This document shows, piece after piece, positions 17,725-27,593 of a stretch of DNA of 64,000 bases. Location of the stretch: positions 2,855,350 through 2,919,349 of the forward strand of contig NZ_CH672414.1 in assembly GCF_000152785.1 (NCBI RefSeq). The letters are read 5' to 3'. Made by a program: the position numbers and the translations under genes. This stretch comes from Yoonia vestfoldensis SKA53. GTDB taxonomy: Bacteria; Pseudomonadota; Alphaproteobacteria; Rhodobacterales; Rhodobacteraceae. Under the pieces are notes generated by a model that saw only the letters and a program-made list of their open reading frames with translations, searched no databases and had not been told where the DNA came from. Each line of letters starts with the position of its first letter. Within the stretch, counting starts at the first letter, position 1.

Positions 17725-18765
17725 TCAGGCGGGCAGGATGATCCGCGCCGCCCGTTCTGCGGCGGCCAGCGCCCCTTCGATCAGGCCGCCGTTGTCGGTG
17801 GTCAGTTCCGCGCAGGCGAAAATGATCCGGTCATCCGCGACCTGCCGCAAGGCCGCTGGCAGCAGATAGGCCGGATGCCCCGCTGGTGGCGTCGTATCTG
17901 CAGGGGTGGCGGTGAAGGTTTCGCGCGACCAATCCATGATCTGCAACCTGCGCGGTGAGGCGGCCTGCGGCCCAAACAGGTTGACCAGTTGGGCGATCAC
18001 CGGCGCGCGCAGATCGACCTGCGCGCGTTGGTCTGCCGGCACACCGACAAACCCGAACAAGGCGCCAAGCGGGCCTTGCGCGGGGCTGGCATCATGGATT
18101 TCGGCCAAGGGGCCGCGCCTGCTGGCGGCATCGCCGGACAGGGCGTCATCGCGCCAGAATGGCGTGTCGTAAACCGCGACGCATTTTGCATGGGCGCCCA
18201 TCCAGACCGGAACAGCCGCCAGCGCCTGCTGCACATCCACGGGCAGGGCAGGAGTAAAGGCCAGCCCTGCGGCCAGCCGTGGCGGGATGGCGATCACCAC
18301 CCTGTCGGCGGTGATGGTGCGACCGTCCTGCAAGCTCGCGCCGCTGTCCGATACCTGTTGCACCGCCGCGCCCGTGATCAGCCGCGCGGGGTCCAGCCGC
18401 GCGACAAGGGCCGCCACCAGCGCGCCGGTCCCGCCCGAAATCCGCAGAGATCCGGCCATCGACATGAAGCCTTGGTCGCGGATCACGCGCCCGTCGGGTT
18501 GTTCGTAAAGCTGCGCACCCTGTGCGTGCTGGGCAAACAAAGGCAGATCCAGCAGATCGCACAGGGCCGCGATCCGTGCCTGCCCGGGCCAGACCCAAGA
18601 CGGCCCCAGATCGAACCCTTCGCCGTCCAGATGCAAGGATGCAATCCGCCCGCCAAAGCGGTTGCGCGCCTCGACAAGCAGAAAATCCTGCCCCGCCATT
18701 TGCAGGCGATGGGCCAGAGAAAGGCCCGTCAGGCCACCACCGATGATCAGGGTTGTTGTTTTCAT
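17725..18765 (-). CDS. Flavin-containing amine oxidase family protein
   Basis: A 346-residue FAD protein with the N-terminal dinucleotide motif LIIGGGLTGLSLAHRLQ, then VEARNRFGGRIAS (the GG-doublet region), the amine-oxidase segment FDLGPSWVWPGQ, and a C-terminal FAD-binding stretch around IIFACAELTTDNGGLIEGAL. This is the monoamine oxidase/protoporphyrinogen oxidase-like fold, shorter than typical MAOs. The substrate is unknown; it presumably deaminates an amine and yields H2O2, which would fit its place just downstream of katG (inference). A strong terminator separates it from katG, so it probably has its own promoter. Confidence 0.82.
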   Translation of the reverse strand: MKTTTLIIGGGLTGLSLAHRLQMAGQDFLLVEARNRFGGRIASLHLDGEGFDLGPSWVWPGQARIAALCDLLDLPLFAQHAQGAQLYEQPDGRVIRDQGFMSMAGSLRISGGTGALVAALVARLDPARLITGAAVQQVSDSGASLQDGRTITADRVVIAIPPRLAAGLAFTPALPVDVQQALAAVPVWMGAHAKCVAVYDTPFWRDDALSGDAASRRGPLAEIHDASPAQGPLGALFGFVGVPADQRAQVDLRAPVIAQLVNLFGPQAASPRRLQIMDWSRETFTATPADTTPPAGHPAYLLPAALRQVADDRIIFACAELTTDNGGLIEGALAAAERAARIILPA

Positions 18766-18795
18766 CTGCGGCCCCCTTGCCGTGCAATGGCCGCG

Positions 18796-18829
18796 AAAAA
18801 GGGGCGCAGCCGATGAACCGGCTGCGCCC
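18796..18829 (-). terminator. Rho-independent terminator of katG
   Basis: On the minus strand, 8 bases after the katG stop, an 11-bp perfect stem (18802-18812 with 18819-18829, six-base loop) is followed by five Ts (AAAAA at 18796-18800 on the plus strand). This is the clearest classical terminator in this part of the window. Confidence 0.9.
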
Positions 18830-18837
18830 TGTCTGGC

Positions 18838-21117
<2,280 letters not shown>

Positions 21118-21132
21118 CTAACATAAGATTGT

Positions 21133-21180
21133 CATTTGTTTAAGTTGCAATTTATAATAGTTTCGATAACTTAAAGTTAT
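21133..21180. promoter_or_regulatory. Candidate OxyR operator between katG and oxyR
   Basis: An A/T-rich block in a GC-rich genome. It includes ATAATAG at 21154-21160 and a perfect 7-bp dyad ATAACTT-A-AAGTTAT at 21166-21180 that overlaps the oxyR start codon. OxyR sites are long, AT-rich and composed of ATAG/CTAT-like quarter-sites, which this only loosely matches. Its position suits joint control of katG and autorepression of oxyR. Confidence 0.5.
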
Positions 21181-22096
21181 GAATATCACGCTCAAACAAC
21201 TGCGCTATTTCGAGGCTTTGGCCCGCCACGGCCATTTCGGCCGTGCGGCGGATGCCTGCGCCATTTCGCAACCCGCCCTGTCGGTGCAGATCAAAGAGCT
21301 TGAGGGCGCGCTTGGCACGCCCCTGTTCGAACGCGGCGCGCGGCAGGTGCGGTTGACCGCCTTTGGCGAAAATTGGGCGCAGCGCGTGCGCGACATTTTG
21401 CAAGCGGTGGATGAACTGGGCGATATGGCGCGCGCCGCGCAATCGGGGCTGGCGGGACGGTTGCGGATCGGGGTGATCCCGACCATCGCCCCCTATCTTT
21501 TGCCGGGCCTGATCGGTGCGCTGGGGCGCAGCTTTCCCGATCTGGACGTGCATGTGCGCGAAACCGTGACCCAACGCCTGATCGAGGAATTGCACGACGG
21601 GCAGATTGATACCGCGATTGTCGCACTTCCGGTTGCCGAACCGGGGCTGGCGGAATTGGCCCTGTTCGATGAAAAGCTGCTATTGGTCAGGTCCGAAAAG
21701 GATGGGGCCGCGCCAGTGCCGCAGGCGTCGGACTTGCGCCACCTGCGGCTGTTGCTGCTGGAAGAAGGCCATTGTTTCCGCGATCAGGCGCTGTCTTTCT
21801 GCAACCTGCAATCGGCGATGGCCCGCGACGGTCTGGACGGCAGTTCACTGTCCACGCTGGTGCAGATGGTGGGTGCGGGCATTGGTGTCACGCTGATCCC
21901 GCAGATGGCTGTCGCGGTCGAAACCCGGTCTGCCCCCGTCAGCATCAGCCGCTTTGCAGACCCGCAACCGGCGCGCACGGTGGGCATGATCTGGCGCAAA
22001 ACCAATCCGATGGCCGCGCAATTTCAGCAGGTCGGTGATGTCGTGCGCCAGACAGCGGATGCCCTGATGCCAGAGGTCGCGTCTGTCGCGACGTAA
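21179..22096 (+). CDS. oxyR: Hydrogen peroxide-sensing LysR regulator OxyR
   Basis: A 305-residue LysR-type regulator. The N-terminal winged helix-turn-helix (about 1-60) has FGRAADACAISQPALSVQIKELE. The redox cysteines are at Cys199 and Cys208 in GHCFRDQALSFC, the same numbering and context as E. coli OxyR Cys199/Cys208. This makes it a true peroxide sensor rather than a generic LysR protein. Divergent katG confirms the role. No clear Shine-Dalgarno sequence precedes the ATG, which lies inside a palindrome, suggesting inefficient or leaderless translation and autorepression. Confidence 0.94.
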   Translation: MNITLKQLRYFEALARHGHFGRAADACAISQPALSVQIKELEGALGTPLFERGARQVRLTAFGENWAQRVRDILQAVDELGDMARAAQSGLAGRLRIGVIPTIAPYLLPGLIGALGRSFPDLDVHVRETVTQRLIEELHDGQIDTAIVALPVAEPGLAELALFDEKLLLVRSEKDGAAPVPQASDLRHLRLLLLEEGHCFRDQALSFCNLQSAMARDGLDGSSLSTLVQMVGAGIGVTLIPQMAVAVETRSAPVSISRFADPQPARTVGMIWRKTNPMAAQFQQVGDVVRQTADALMPEVASVAT

Positions 22097-22173
22097 CGTC
22101 CGCTTGTAAACTGTGGCTTCACAAAGCCATCAATCCGGCTACGTTCGGTGAAACGCTTTTGGGAGGAAGCACT

Positions 22174-23886
22174 TTGGCAAACGACCGTCCGTGGACGGCC
22201 TTTTACGGCCCGTCCGTTCCAAGCAGTATTGATGATATGCCCTACCGCAGCCTTGGTGATTTCATTACCTCGATCGCGGCTGTCTATGGCGACCTGCCTG
22301 CCTTCACCACGGTGTTGCCGAACGGGATGAACGGCACGCTGACATTCCGGCAGGCCGATGAAATGTCCGACGCTTTGGCTGTCTATCTGCGCGATATTGC
22401 GGGATTGCAGGCGGGCGACCGGGTGGCGGTGCAGGTGCCAAATTGCCTGTCCTATCCGGTGGCGGCGATGGCGGTGTTCAAGGCGGGCTGCGTGCTGGTC
22501 AACGTCAACCCGCTCTATACCGCGGATGAAATGGCCAAGCAGTTCATCGACGCCGAACCTGCCGCCGTGATCGTGGTGGACATGTTCGCCGACAAGCTGG
22601 CCGAGGCGGTGAAAACCTATCCGGTCAAGCATGTGATCGTCACCCGCGTGGCCGAATACCTGCCGCGCCTGCCCAAGATGATCGTCGGGATGGTGCAGAA
22701 ACATTGGGATAAATCGGTCCTACCGATCAGCATCCCACATATCCGCCTGCCCGATGCCGTTGCGGCGGGACGTGCCAAGCATGACAGCCTGCACAATGCG
22801 ATCGAGGCTTACCGCAGCACGATCAGCCCCGATGATGTCGCCTGCCTGCAATATACTGGTGGCACGACCGGCGTGTCCAAGGGCGCGATGCTGTCACATG
22901 CCAATATCCTGATGAACATGGCGCAGACGATGTCGCTGATCACCAATCTCGAAAAGGGCAGGGAGGTCGCGCTGACGGCGCTGCCGCTCTATCATATCTT
23001 TGCCTTTACGGTGAATTTTCTGGGATTTTACTCCATCGGTGCGCGCAACATCCTAATCCCGAACCCGCGCCCTTTGTCCAACCTCAAACGCGCCTTCGAG
23101 AATTACAAGATCACTTGGATGAGTGGGGTGAATACCCTGTTCAACGGGCTGAACAATGAAGTCTGGTTTCTGGACACGCCGCCCAAATATCTCAAATTCG
23201 CCTCGGCGGGGGGGATGGCCTTGCAGACATCGGTGGCCGAACGGTGGGAACAGGTGACGGGCAAACCCGTGCTCGAAGGCTACGGGCTGACCGAATCCTC
23301 ACCCGTGCTGACATTCAACCCCTTTGGGCAGGTCCGGCATGGCAGCATCGGTGTCCCGATCCCGTCCACGGATGTCCGCTGCGTCGATGACGACGGGGTG
23401 GATGTGCCACAGGGCCAGCCCGGCGAAGTTATCGCCAAGGGGCCGCAGATCATGCTGGGCTATTGGCGCAAACCCGAAGAGACGGCCAAGACAATCCAGA
23501 ATGGCTGGCTTTTGACCGGCGATATCGGGACAATGGACGCCGACGGCTATTTCCGCATCGTGGACCGCAAGAAGGACATGATCCTTGTGTCCGGTTTTAA
23601 CGTCTATCCCAACGAGATCGAGGATATCATCGCCGCCCACCCCGATGTCACCGAGGTCGCCGTGATCGGTGTGCCTGACGGGGCGGCGGGCGAGGCGGTG
23701 AAAGCCTATGTCGTAGCCCGCAACGAGGGTCTGAGCAAAGACGATCTGCGCGCCTACTGCAAAGAGCATCTGACCGGCTATAAAGTACCGAAATTCGTGG
23801 AATTCCGCGATGAATTGCCGAAATCCAACGTCGGAAAAATCCTGCGCAAGGATCTACGCGCGCAGGAACAGGCGCAGGCCGCGTGA
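22174..23886 (+). CDS. Long-chain acyl-CoA synthetase (AMP-forming)
   Basis: A 570-residue ANL-superfamily ligase that activates fatty acids to acyl-CoA via acyl-adenylate. Motifs in order: YTGGTTGVSKGAM (P-loop-like), GYGLTESSPV, GWLLTGDIG, DRKKDMILVSGFNVYPNEIE, and the C-terminal catalytic lysine region LPKSNVGKILRKDL. The FadD-like VNVNPLYTADEM is also present. I place the start at a TTG (22174-22176) because a strong GGGAGGAA sits five bases upstream; the TTG at 22159 would put that sequence inside the gene. A BASS transporter follows after 30 bases, probably in the same operon. Confidence 0.92.
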   Translation: MANDRPWTAFYGPSVPSSIDDMPYRSLGDFITSIAAVYGDLPAFTTVLPNGMNGTLTFRQADEMSDALAVYLRDIAGLQAGDRVAVQVPNCLSYPVAAMAVFKAGCVLVNVNPLYTADEMAKQFIDAEPAAVIVVDMFADKLAEAVKTYPVKHVIVTRVAEYLPRLPKMIVGMVQKHWDKSVLPISIPHIRLPDAVAAGRAKHDSLHNAIEAYRSTISPDDVACLQYTGGTTGVSKGAMLSHANILMNMAQTMSLITNLEKGREVALTALPLYHIFAFTVNFLGFYSIGARNILIPNPRPLSNLKRAFENYKITWMSGVNTLFNGLNNEVWFLDTPPKYLKFASAGGMALQTSVAERWEQVTGKPVLEGYGLTESSPVLTFNPFGQVRHGSIGVPIPSTDVRCVDDDGVDVPQGQPGEVIAKGPQIMLGYWRKPEETAKTIQNGWLLTGDIGTMDADGYFRIVDRKKDMILVSGFNVYPNEIEDIIAAHPDVTEVAVIGVPDGAAGEAVKAYVVARNEGLSKDDLRAYCKEHLTGYKVPKFVEFRDELPKSNVGKILRKDLRAQEQAQAA

Positions 23887-23916
23887 TGCGGATGTCGTTG
23901 AAAGGGAAGATGTAAG

Positions 23917-24798
23917 ATGGTTGGACCACTCGAACAGGCCATTTTGGCGCTGATGATTTTCGTGATCATGTTGGGGATGGGCGCGTCACTGACCCCGCGC
24001 GATTTTGCGCTGGCGCTCAAGCGGCCTTATGGGTTGGGGGTCGGTGTGGTGGCGCAATTCGGTTTCATGCCGCTGATCGGTTTCGCGTTGGCCACGACGC
24101 TGCCGGTGTCGGACACGATCAAGATTGGTATCCTGATCATGGCCTGTATGCCGGGCGGGACCACGTCGAATATCTTTACCTATTTTTCCAAGGGTAATCT
24201 GGCGCTGTCGGTCCTGATGACAGTGACATCGACAGTGTTCGGGGTGATCCTGATTCCCGTTGTGCTGCTGGTCTATGCCGGTGCGCTTGATCTGGATATC
24301 CCGCGCGAGAATATCGTCGTGACGCTGGTCTTGTTGCTGGTGCCGGTCGCGATCGGGATGGTCTTGCGTAAGGTCAGCGCCAATGTGGGCGCCGTGACCG
24401 AATTTTTCGGGTCGCTGCTGGCGCTGTTCTTTATCCTGTTCCTGATCGTGTCGTGGATTCCGCGCAATTGGGAATTTCTGCTGGCCACGACATGGGGCAC
24501 CTATTTCGCGTCGATCATGCTGGGGCTGTTCGGCTTTGGCATCGGCTATGGCTTTGCCAAGCTGTTGCGGCTGCATCCGCGCAATGCGCGCACCGTGGCG
24601 CTGGAGACCGGTATCCAGAACGGCCCGCTGGCCATTGCGATCATCGCCTTCACCTTCAGCGGCAGCGAGGCACAGGCGGTCATGGCCGTTCCGGTGCTGT
24701 ATTCATTGTTTATCGTGATGAGTTCGGCCGCGTTGACGCTGTGGTTCCGGCGGATCAATACGGCAGCTGAACAGCCGCTGCCGAACGGGTTGTTGTAA
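23917..24798 (+). CDS. Bile acid:sodium symporter (BASS) family transporter
   Basis: A 293-residue integral membrane protein with nine or ten hydrophobic segments. Family motifs are ACMPGGTTSNIFTYFSKGNLA (approximately residues 76-96) and ETGIQNGPLAIAII near 228-241, both at the Na+/substrate crossover region. BASS transporters import organic anions; bacterial members are known for pantoate, keto acids and other substrates. Co-transcription with an acyl-CoA ligase suggests uptake of a carboxylate that the ligase then activates (inference). Ribosome binding by AAAGGGA about ten bases upstream of the ATG. Confidence 0.88.
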   Translation: MVGPLEQAILALMIFVIMLGMGASLTPRDFALALKRPYGLGVGVVAQFGFMPLIGFALATTLPVSDTIKIGILIMACMPGGTTSNIFTYFSKGNLALSVLMTVTSTVFGVILIPVVLLVYAGALDLDIPRENIVVTLVLLLVPVAIGMVLRKVSANVGAVTEFFGSLLALFFILFLIVSWIPRNWEFLLATTWGTYFASIMLGLFGFGIGYGFAKLLRLHPRNARTVALETGIQNGPLAIAIIAFTFSGSEAQAVMAVPVLYSLFIVMSSAALTLWFRRINTAAEQPLPNGLL

Positions 24799-24821
24799 AC
24801 GCGGCGCCAAAAAGGCCGGAT

Positions 24822-24854
24822 GCCTCCGGCGGGGATATTTAGGCTCGGAAGATG
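24822..24854 (+). terminator. 3'-end element copy 4 (after the BASS transporter)
   Basis: GCCTCCGGCGGGGATATTTA followed by GGCTCGGAAGATG begins 23 bases past the stop codon. It is one of the two most complete copies of the recurring element. tRNA-Ala lies convergently beyond it. Confidence 0.55.
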
Positions 24855-24910
24855 GGGGCGGGCGCAGGACGCCGTCTGCCCCTGTTCAAAACATGTTTTG
24901 TTTTGGAAAG

Positions 24911-24986
<76 letters not shown>

Positions 24987-25067
24987 AATTGCAACCTGCG
25001 TTGCGTGTTGCTGTCTATGCAGCAGACCGGGCGAGATCAAGTGCAAATCGCGCCCGGTGATCAGCTT

Positions 25068-25394
25068 TTAATCGTCGTCGGGCTTGGCCGCGACATCACC
25101 CAGATCGTCGAAAGACACGGTGTCTTCGTCGTCGTCGTCTTCCAGAACATCATCGCCCAGATCAACATCGTCTTCTTCCTCGTCGTCGAGGATCAGATCG
25201 TCTTCGTCATCCACGTCGCGCGACTTCTTGGACTGCAGGTCTTCGGCATCCGCGACCATGGTGCGGGTCTTGGATGTGTCGATTGTGACCTCTTTGCCCG
25301 TGTAGGGGCTGATGATCGGTGTCGCGTTCAGGTCGTAAAAGCGTTTGCCGGTTTCGGGGCAAAGGCGCTTTGTGCCCCATTCTTCCTTAGGCAT
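25068..25394 (-). CDS. TIGR02300 family protein (FYDLN motif, acidic tail)
   Basis: A 108-residue protein in two parts. The conserved N-terminal part (1-46) carries WGTKRLCPETGKRFYDLN, including one Cys and the FYDLN motif that names the family. From about residue 50 the rest is extremely acidic, with long Asp/Glu runs. The family is restricted to alphaproteobacteria and has no established function. The CP..GKRFYDLN..P..SPY.G pattern looks like half a zinc ribbon (inference). It lies beside tRNA-Ala and is divergent from the metallopeptidase gene. Confidence 0.88.
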   Translation of the reverse strand: MPKEEWGTKRLCPETGKRFYDLNATPIISPYTGKEVTIDTSKTRTMVADAEDLQSKKSRDVDDEDDLILDDEEEDDVDLGDDVLEDDDDEDTVSFDDLGDVAAKPDDD

Positions 25395-25504
25395 AGGCTA
25401 TCCCTTCAAAAACTTGGTCGCCCCTTGCGGGGGATCGCTGCCAACTGCCATAAGCATTGACAGGTGTCAAAGGCTTTGGCGCAGGCATTTACAGAAAGCT
25501 GGAT

Positions 25505-26188
25505 ATGGGCCGTCACACGTTGCATGGCAACCCCCCGATTGATGTGACATTGCGCAAATCGGCACAGGCGCGACGGTTATCGTTGCGGGTGTCGCGGCTG
25601 GACGGGCGCGTGACGCTGACAATGCCGTCAGACCTGCCTGATCGCGAGGGGCTTGCTTTCCTGCGCGACAAGGAAGATTGGCTGCGCGGCCATCTGGGCC
25701 GCCTTGGTCCGGCAGAATCTGTGAAGATCGGATCCATGGTGCCGGTGCAGGGCAGGGCCTTGCCCGTGGTGGCGGGGCCGCGTTTGCGGGTGCTTGACGA
25801 TCGGATCGAGGTACCGCCCAGTCGTGCGGCTGCAGGGCCGATCCGTGCGCGACTGCGGGCGATGGCGCGCGATGCGCTGGCTGCGGCGTCCGACCGGCAT
25901 GCCGCTGCACTGGGGGTTGGCTATGACAAGCTGGCAATCCGGGACACGCGGTCGCGCTGGGGGTCTTGTTCCAGCAAGGGCGTGCTGATGTATTCCTGGC
26001 GGCTGATCATGGCCCCGCCGGCGGTGCTGGATTATGTTGCCGCCCATGAAGTCGCGCATCTGCGCGAGATGAACCATGCGCCCGCGTTCTGGGCTGTTGT
26101 GACGCAGCTTTGCCCCGATTACGCGACCCACCGGCAATGGCTGCGCGATCATGGCGAAAGCCTGCACCGCCTGCGGTTCGACGATTGA
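25505..26188 (+). CDS. YgjP-like zinc metallopeptidase domain protein (M48/SprT-like)
   Basis: A 227-residue protein with the YgjP (DUF45) layout: an N-terminal beta-rich segment (about 10-95), the conserved DTRSRWGSCSSKG (about 148-160), then the zinc motif HEVAH (His181, Glu182, His185) followed by MNH with His191 as probable third ligand. It should be a cytoplasmic zinc hydrolase; physiological substrates are unknown for the family. ATG at 25505 was preferred over an upstream in-frame start because MGRHTLHGN leads directly into the conserved region. A TTGACAGGTGTCAA inverted repeat lies upstream at 25457-25470. Confidence 0.88.
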   Translation: MGRHTLHGNPPIDVTLRKSAQARRLSLRVSRLDGRVTLTMPSDLPDREGLAFLRDKEDWLRGHLGRLGPAESVKIGSMVPVQGRALPVVAGPRLRVLDDRIEVPPSRAAAGPIRARLRAMARDALAAASDRHAAALGVGYDKLAIRDTRSRWGSCSSKGVLMYSWRLIMAPPAVLDYVAAHEVAHLREMNHAPAFWAVVTQLCPDYATHRQWLRDHGESLHRLRFDD

Positions 26189-26201
26189 CGGGCGCGCGTT
26201 T

Positions 26202-26211
26202 TGTGATCACA
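26202..26211. promoter_or_regulatory. Single TGTGATCACA palindrome upstream of the GntR gene
   Basis: A perfect 10-bp palindrome, eight bases before the regulator's ATG at 26220. The same core occurs in pairs upstream of the suc and sdh operons. Position over the ribosome-binding/initiation region suggests autorepression. Confidence 0.6.
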
Positions 26212-26219
26212 TATCTGCC

Positions 26220-26870
26220 ATGCTGATCCAACCCCGCCCTGTCGATTCAACCACCTCTGCGCATGAACGCGTTTACCGCGCCTTGCGTACCCAGATCATG
26301 CATGGCGAATTGGCACCCGGTGCGGCGCTGACCCTGCGCGGCATCGGCAAGAGCTATGGCGTGTCGATGACCCCCGCGCGCGAGGCTGTCCGCAGGCTGG
26401 TCGCGGAAGGGGCCTTGTTTTTGTCCTCATCGGGCCGCGTGTCCACGCCTGCGCTGACCAACGAACGGATCGAGGAACTGGCGACGCTGCGCGCTATGCT
26501 GGAACCGGAGCTGGCATCGCGCGCTTTGCCGCGCGCGCATTTCGCGCTGATCGACCGGCTGGAGGCGATCAATCAGGGTGTCAGCCAGATGGTCGCGCGG
26601 CAGGATGCGACGGGCTATATCCGCATGAACCTTGAATTTCACCGGATGTTGTATCTGCGTGCGCAGGCCCCCGCGATGCTGGCCATGACCGAAACGGTCT
26701 GGTTGCAGTTGGGGCCGACGATGCGCGCGCTTTACGGGCGGTTGAACCGCAAGGAGCCGCCCTATCATCATAAACTGATCCTGAGCGCGCTAAAGGCCGG
26801 GGATGAACCGGGGCTGCGACTGGCGATCCGCACCGATGTGACGCAGGGCTTGCGGATGCTCAAAGGCTAG
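26220..26870 (+). CDS. GntR-family regulator with FCD domain; candidate AkgR (TCA-cycle regulator)
   Basis: A 216-residue transcription factor. The winged helix-turn-helix is at about 15-75 (HERVYRALRTQIMHGELAPG, then MTPAREAVRRLVAEGAL). The FCD effector domain is at about 85-205, with metal-site-like ATLRAMLEPELA and NLEFHRMLY. The ATG at 26220 directly follows a TGTGATCACA palindrome that recurs in pairs upstream of sucC and sdhC. In R. sphaeroides the GntR-family protein AkgR activates TCA-cycle genes; family, proximity and shared sites make this gene a good AkgR candidate, but I cannot verify orthology. Its stop overlaps the convergent neighbour's stop (CTAG). Confidence 0.85.
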   Translation: MLIQPRPVDSTTSAHERVYRALRTQIMHGELAPGAALTLRGIGKSYGVSMTPAREAVRRLVAEGALFLSSSGRVSTPALTNERIEELATLRAMLEPELASRALPRAHFALIDRLEAINQGVSQMVARQDATGYIRMNLEFHRMLYLRAQAPAMLAMTETVWLQLGPTMRALYGRLNRKEPPYHHKLILSALKAGDEPGLRLAIRTDVTQGLRMLKG

Positions 26871-27310
26871 GCACCGCGCGCGTTCATATCCGCGATGGCC
26901 AGTCCGAGCATGCGGCGGAAATCTGTGCCATGCATGCCAAGGCCATGCGCGAGCGTCGTCACAAAAACGTATTCGGCCGGAAAGATCCGCCCGCTTGAAA
27001 TCGCGATCGACAGCACGCCGTGGATCATCACAGCTTTTTCTTCGGCGCGCAGGCCCGTTCCGAAGGCGATGTAATCCTGCGGTTCCAAGTTTGGTCGGGT
27101 TTGATCGGCCATCTGCATGATTTCGGTTGGCGCAAAGCTGCGCCCCGTCAGCCGCTGGATCGTGTCACTGATCAGCGCGACCTCGGCTGCGGCAATAATG
27201 CCGTCGCATTTGCCGACATGACACATCGCCGATAGCACGCGGGCCGCTGCCTTTTTGCGCAATGGCTTTTCCGGATCGAACCCGAGGAACGATGCGATGC
27301 GCCTGATCAT
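26867..27310 (-). CDS. TerB-like hypothetical protein
   Basis: About 147 residues, cytoplasmic, mostly helical. The central part (KKAAARVLSAMCHVGKCDG, then a helix with EVALISDTIQRLTGR) resembles the TerB/COG3793 fold (tellurite-resistance-associated, DjlA-like), where an Asp/Glu pair binds metal. Function unknown. The start is uncertain: ATG at 27308-27310 gives MIRRIASFLGFDPE, while a TTG at 27349 would add 13 residues; neither has a good ribosome-binding sequence. It ends convergently with the GntR gene, sharing CTAG as overlapping stop codons. No other ter genes are near. Confidence 0.7.
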   Translation of the reverse strand: MIRRIASFLGFDPEKPLRKKAAARVLSAMCHVGKCDGIIAAAEVALISDTIQRLTGRSFAPTEIMQMADQTRPNLEPQDYIAFGTGLRAEEKAVMIHGVLSIAISSGRIFPAEYVFVTTLAHGLGMHGTDFRRMLGLAIADMNARGA

Positions 27311-27593
27311 CGTCAGGCCGACAGCGGTTCTAGGGAAGAAAATACGCAAGACGTGTTGCGGATTGTGGTGGTCAACCGACGCGGTGGTGTGAGTGCAGGC
27401 ACAGCCCGTCCAATCGACACCAAACCCGCAAGGACCACCCGCTTCATCTTTTACCGCAGACTAACGCCACACACTGAAATCATGGTTAATGATAGATTGT
27501 GGCGCAGATATGGTCGACCAGGTCCAGCAACGGGTTATTGCTGCCGCGCAGGGTGCGGCGATAATCCGATGGATCACCGCCGCATCGCGCAGA
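27311..27593. other. Intergenic region downstream of lpd
   Basis: About 280 bases between the lpd stop and the TerB-like gene. I see no convincing gene, RNA or terminator. It must contain the TerB-like gene's promoter and the end of the suc operon transcript. Confidence 0.4.

Noticed and set aside
25100-25240. Repetitive GTC/TTC-rich stretch
   Set aside because: Not a CRISPR or tandem repeat: it is the Asp/Glu coding tail of the TIGR02300 gene.
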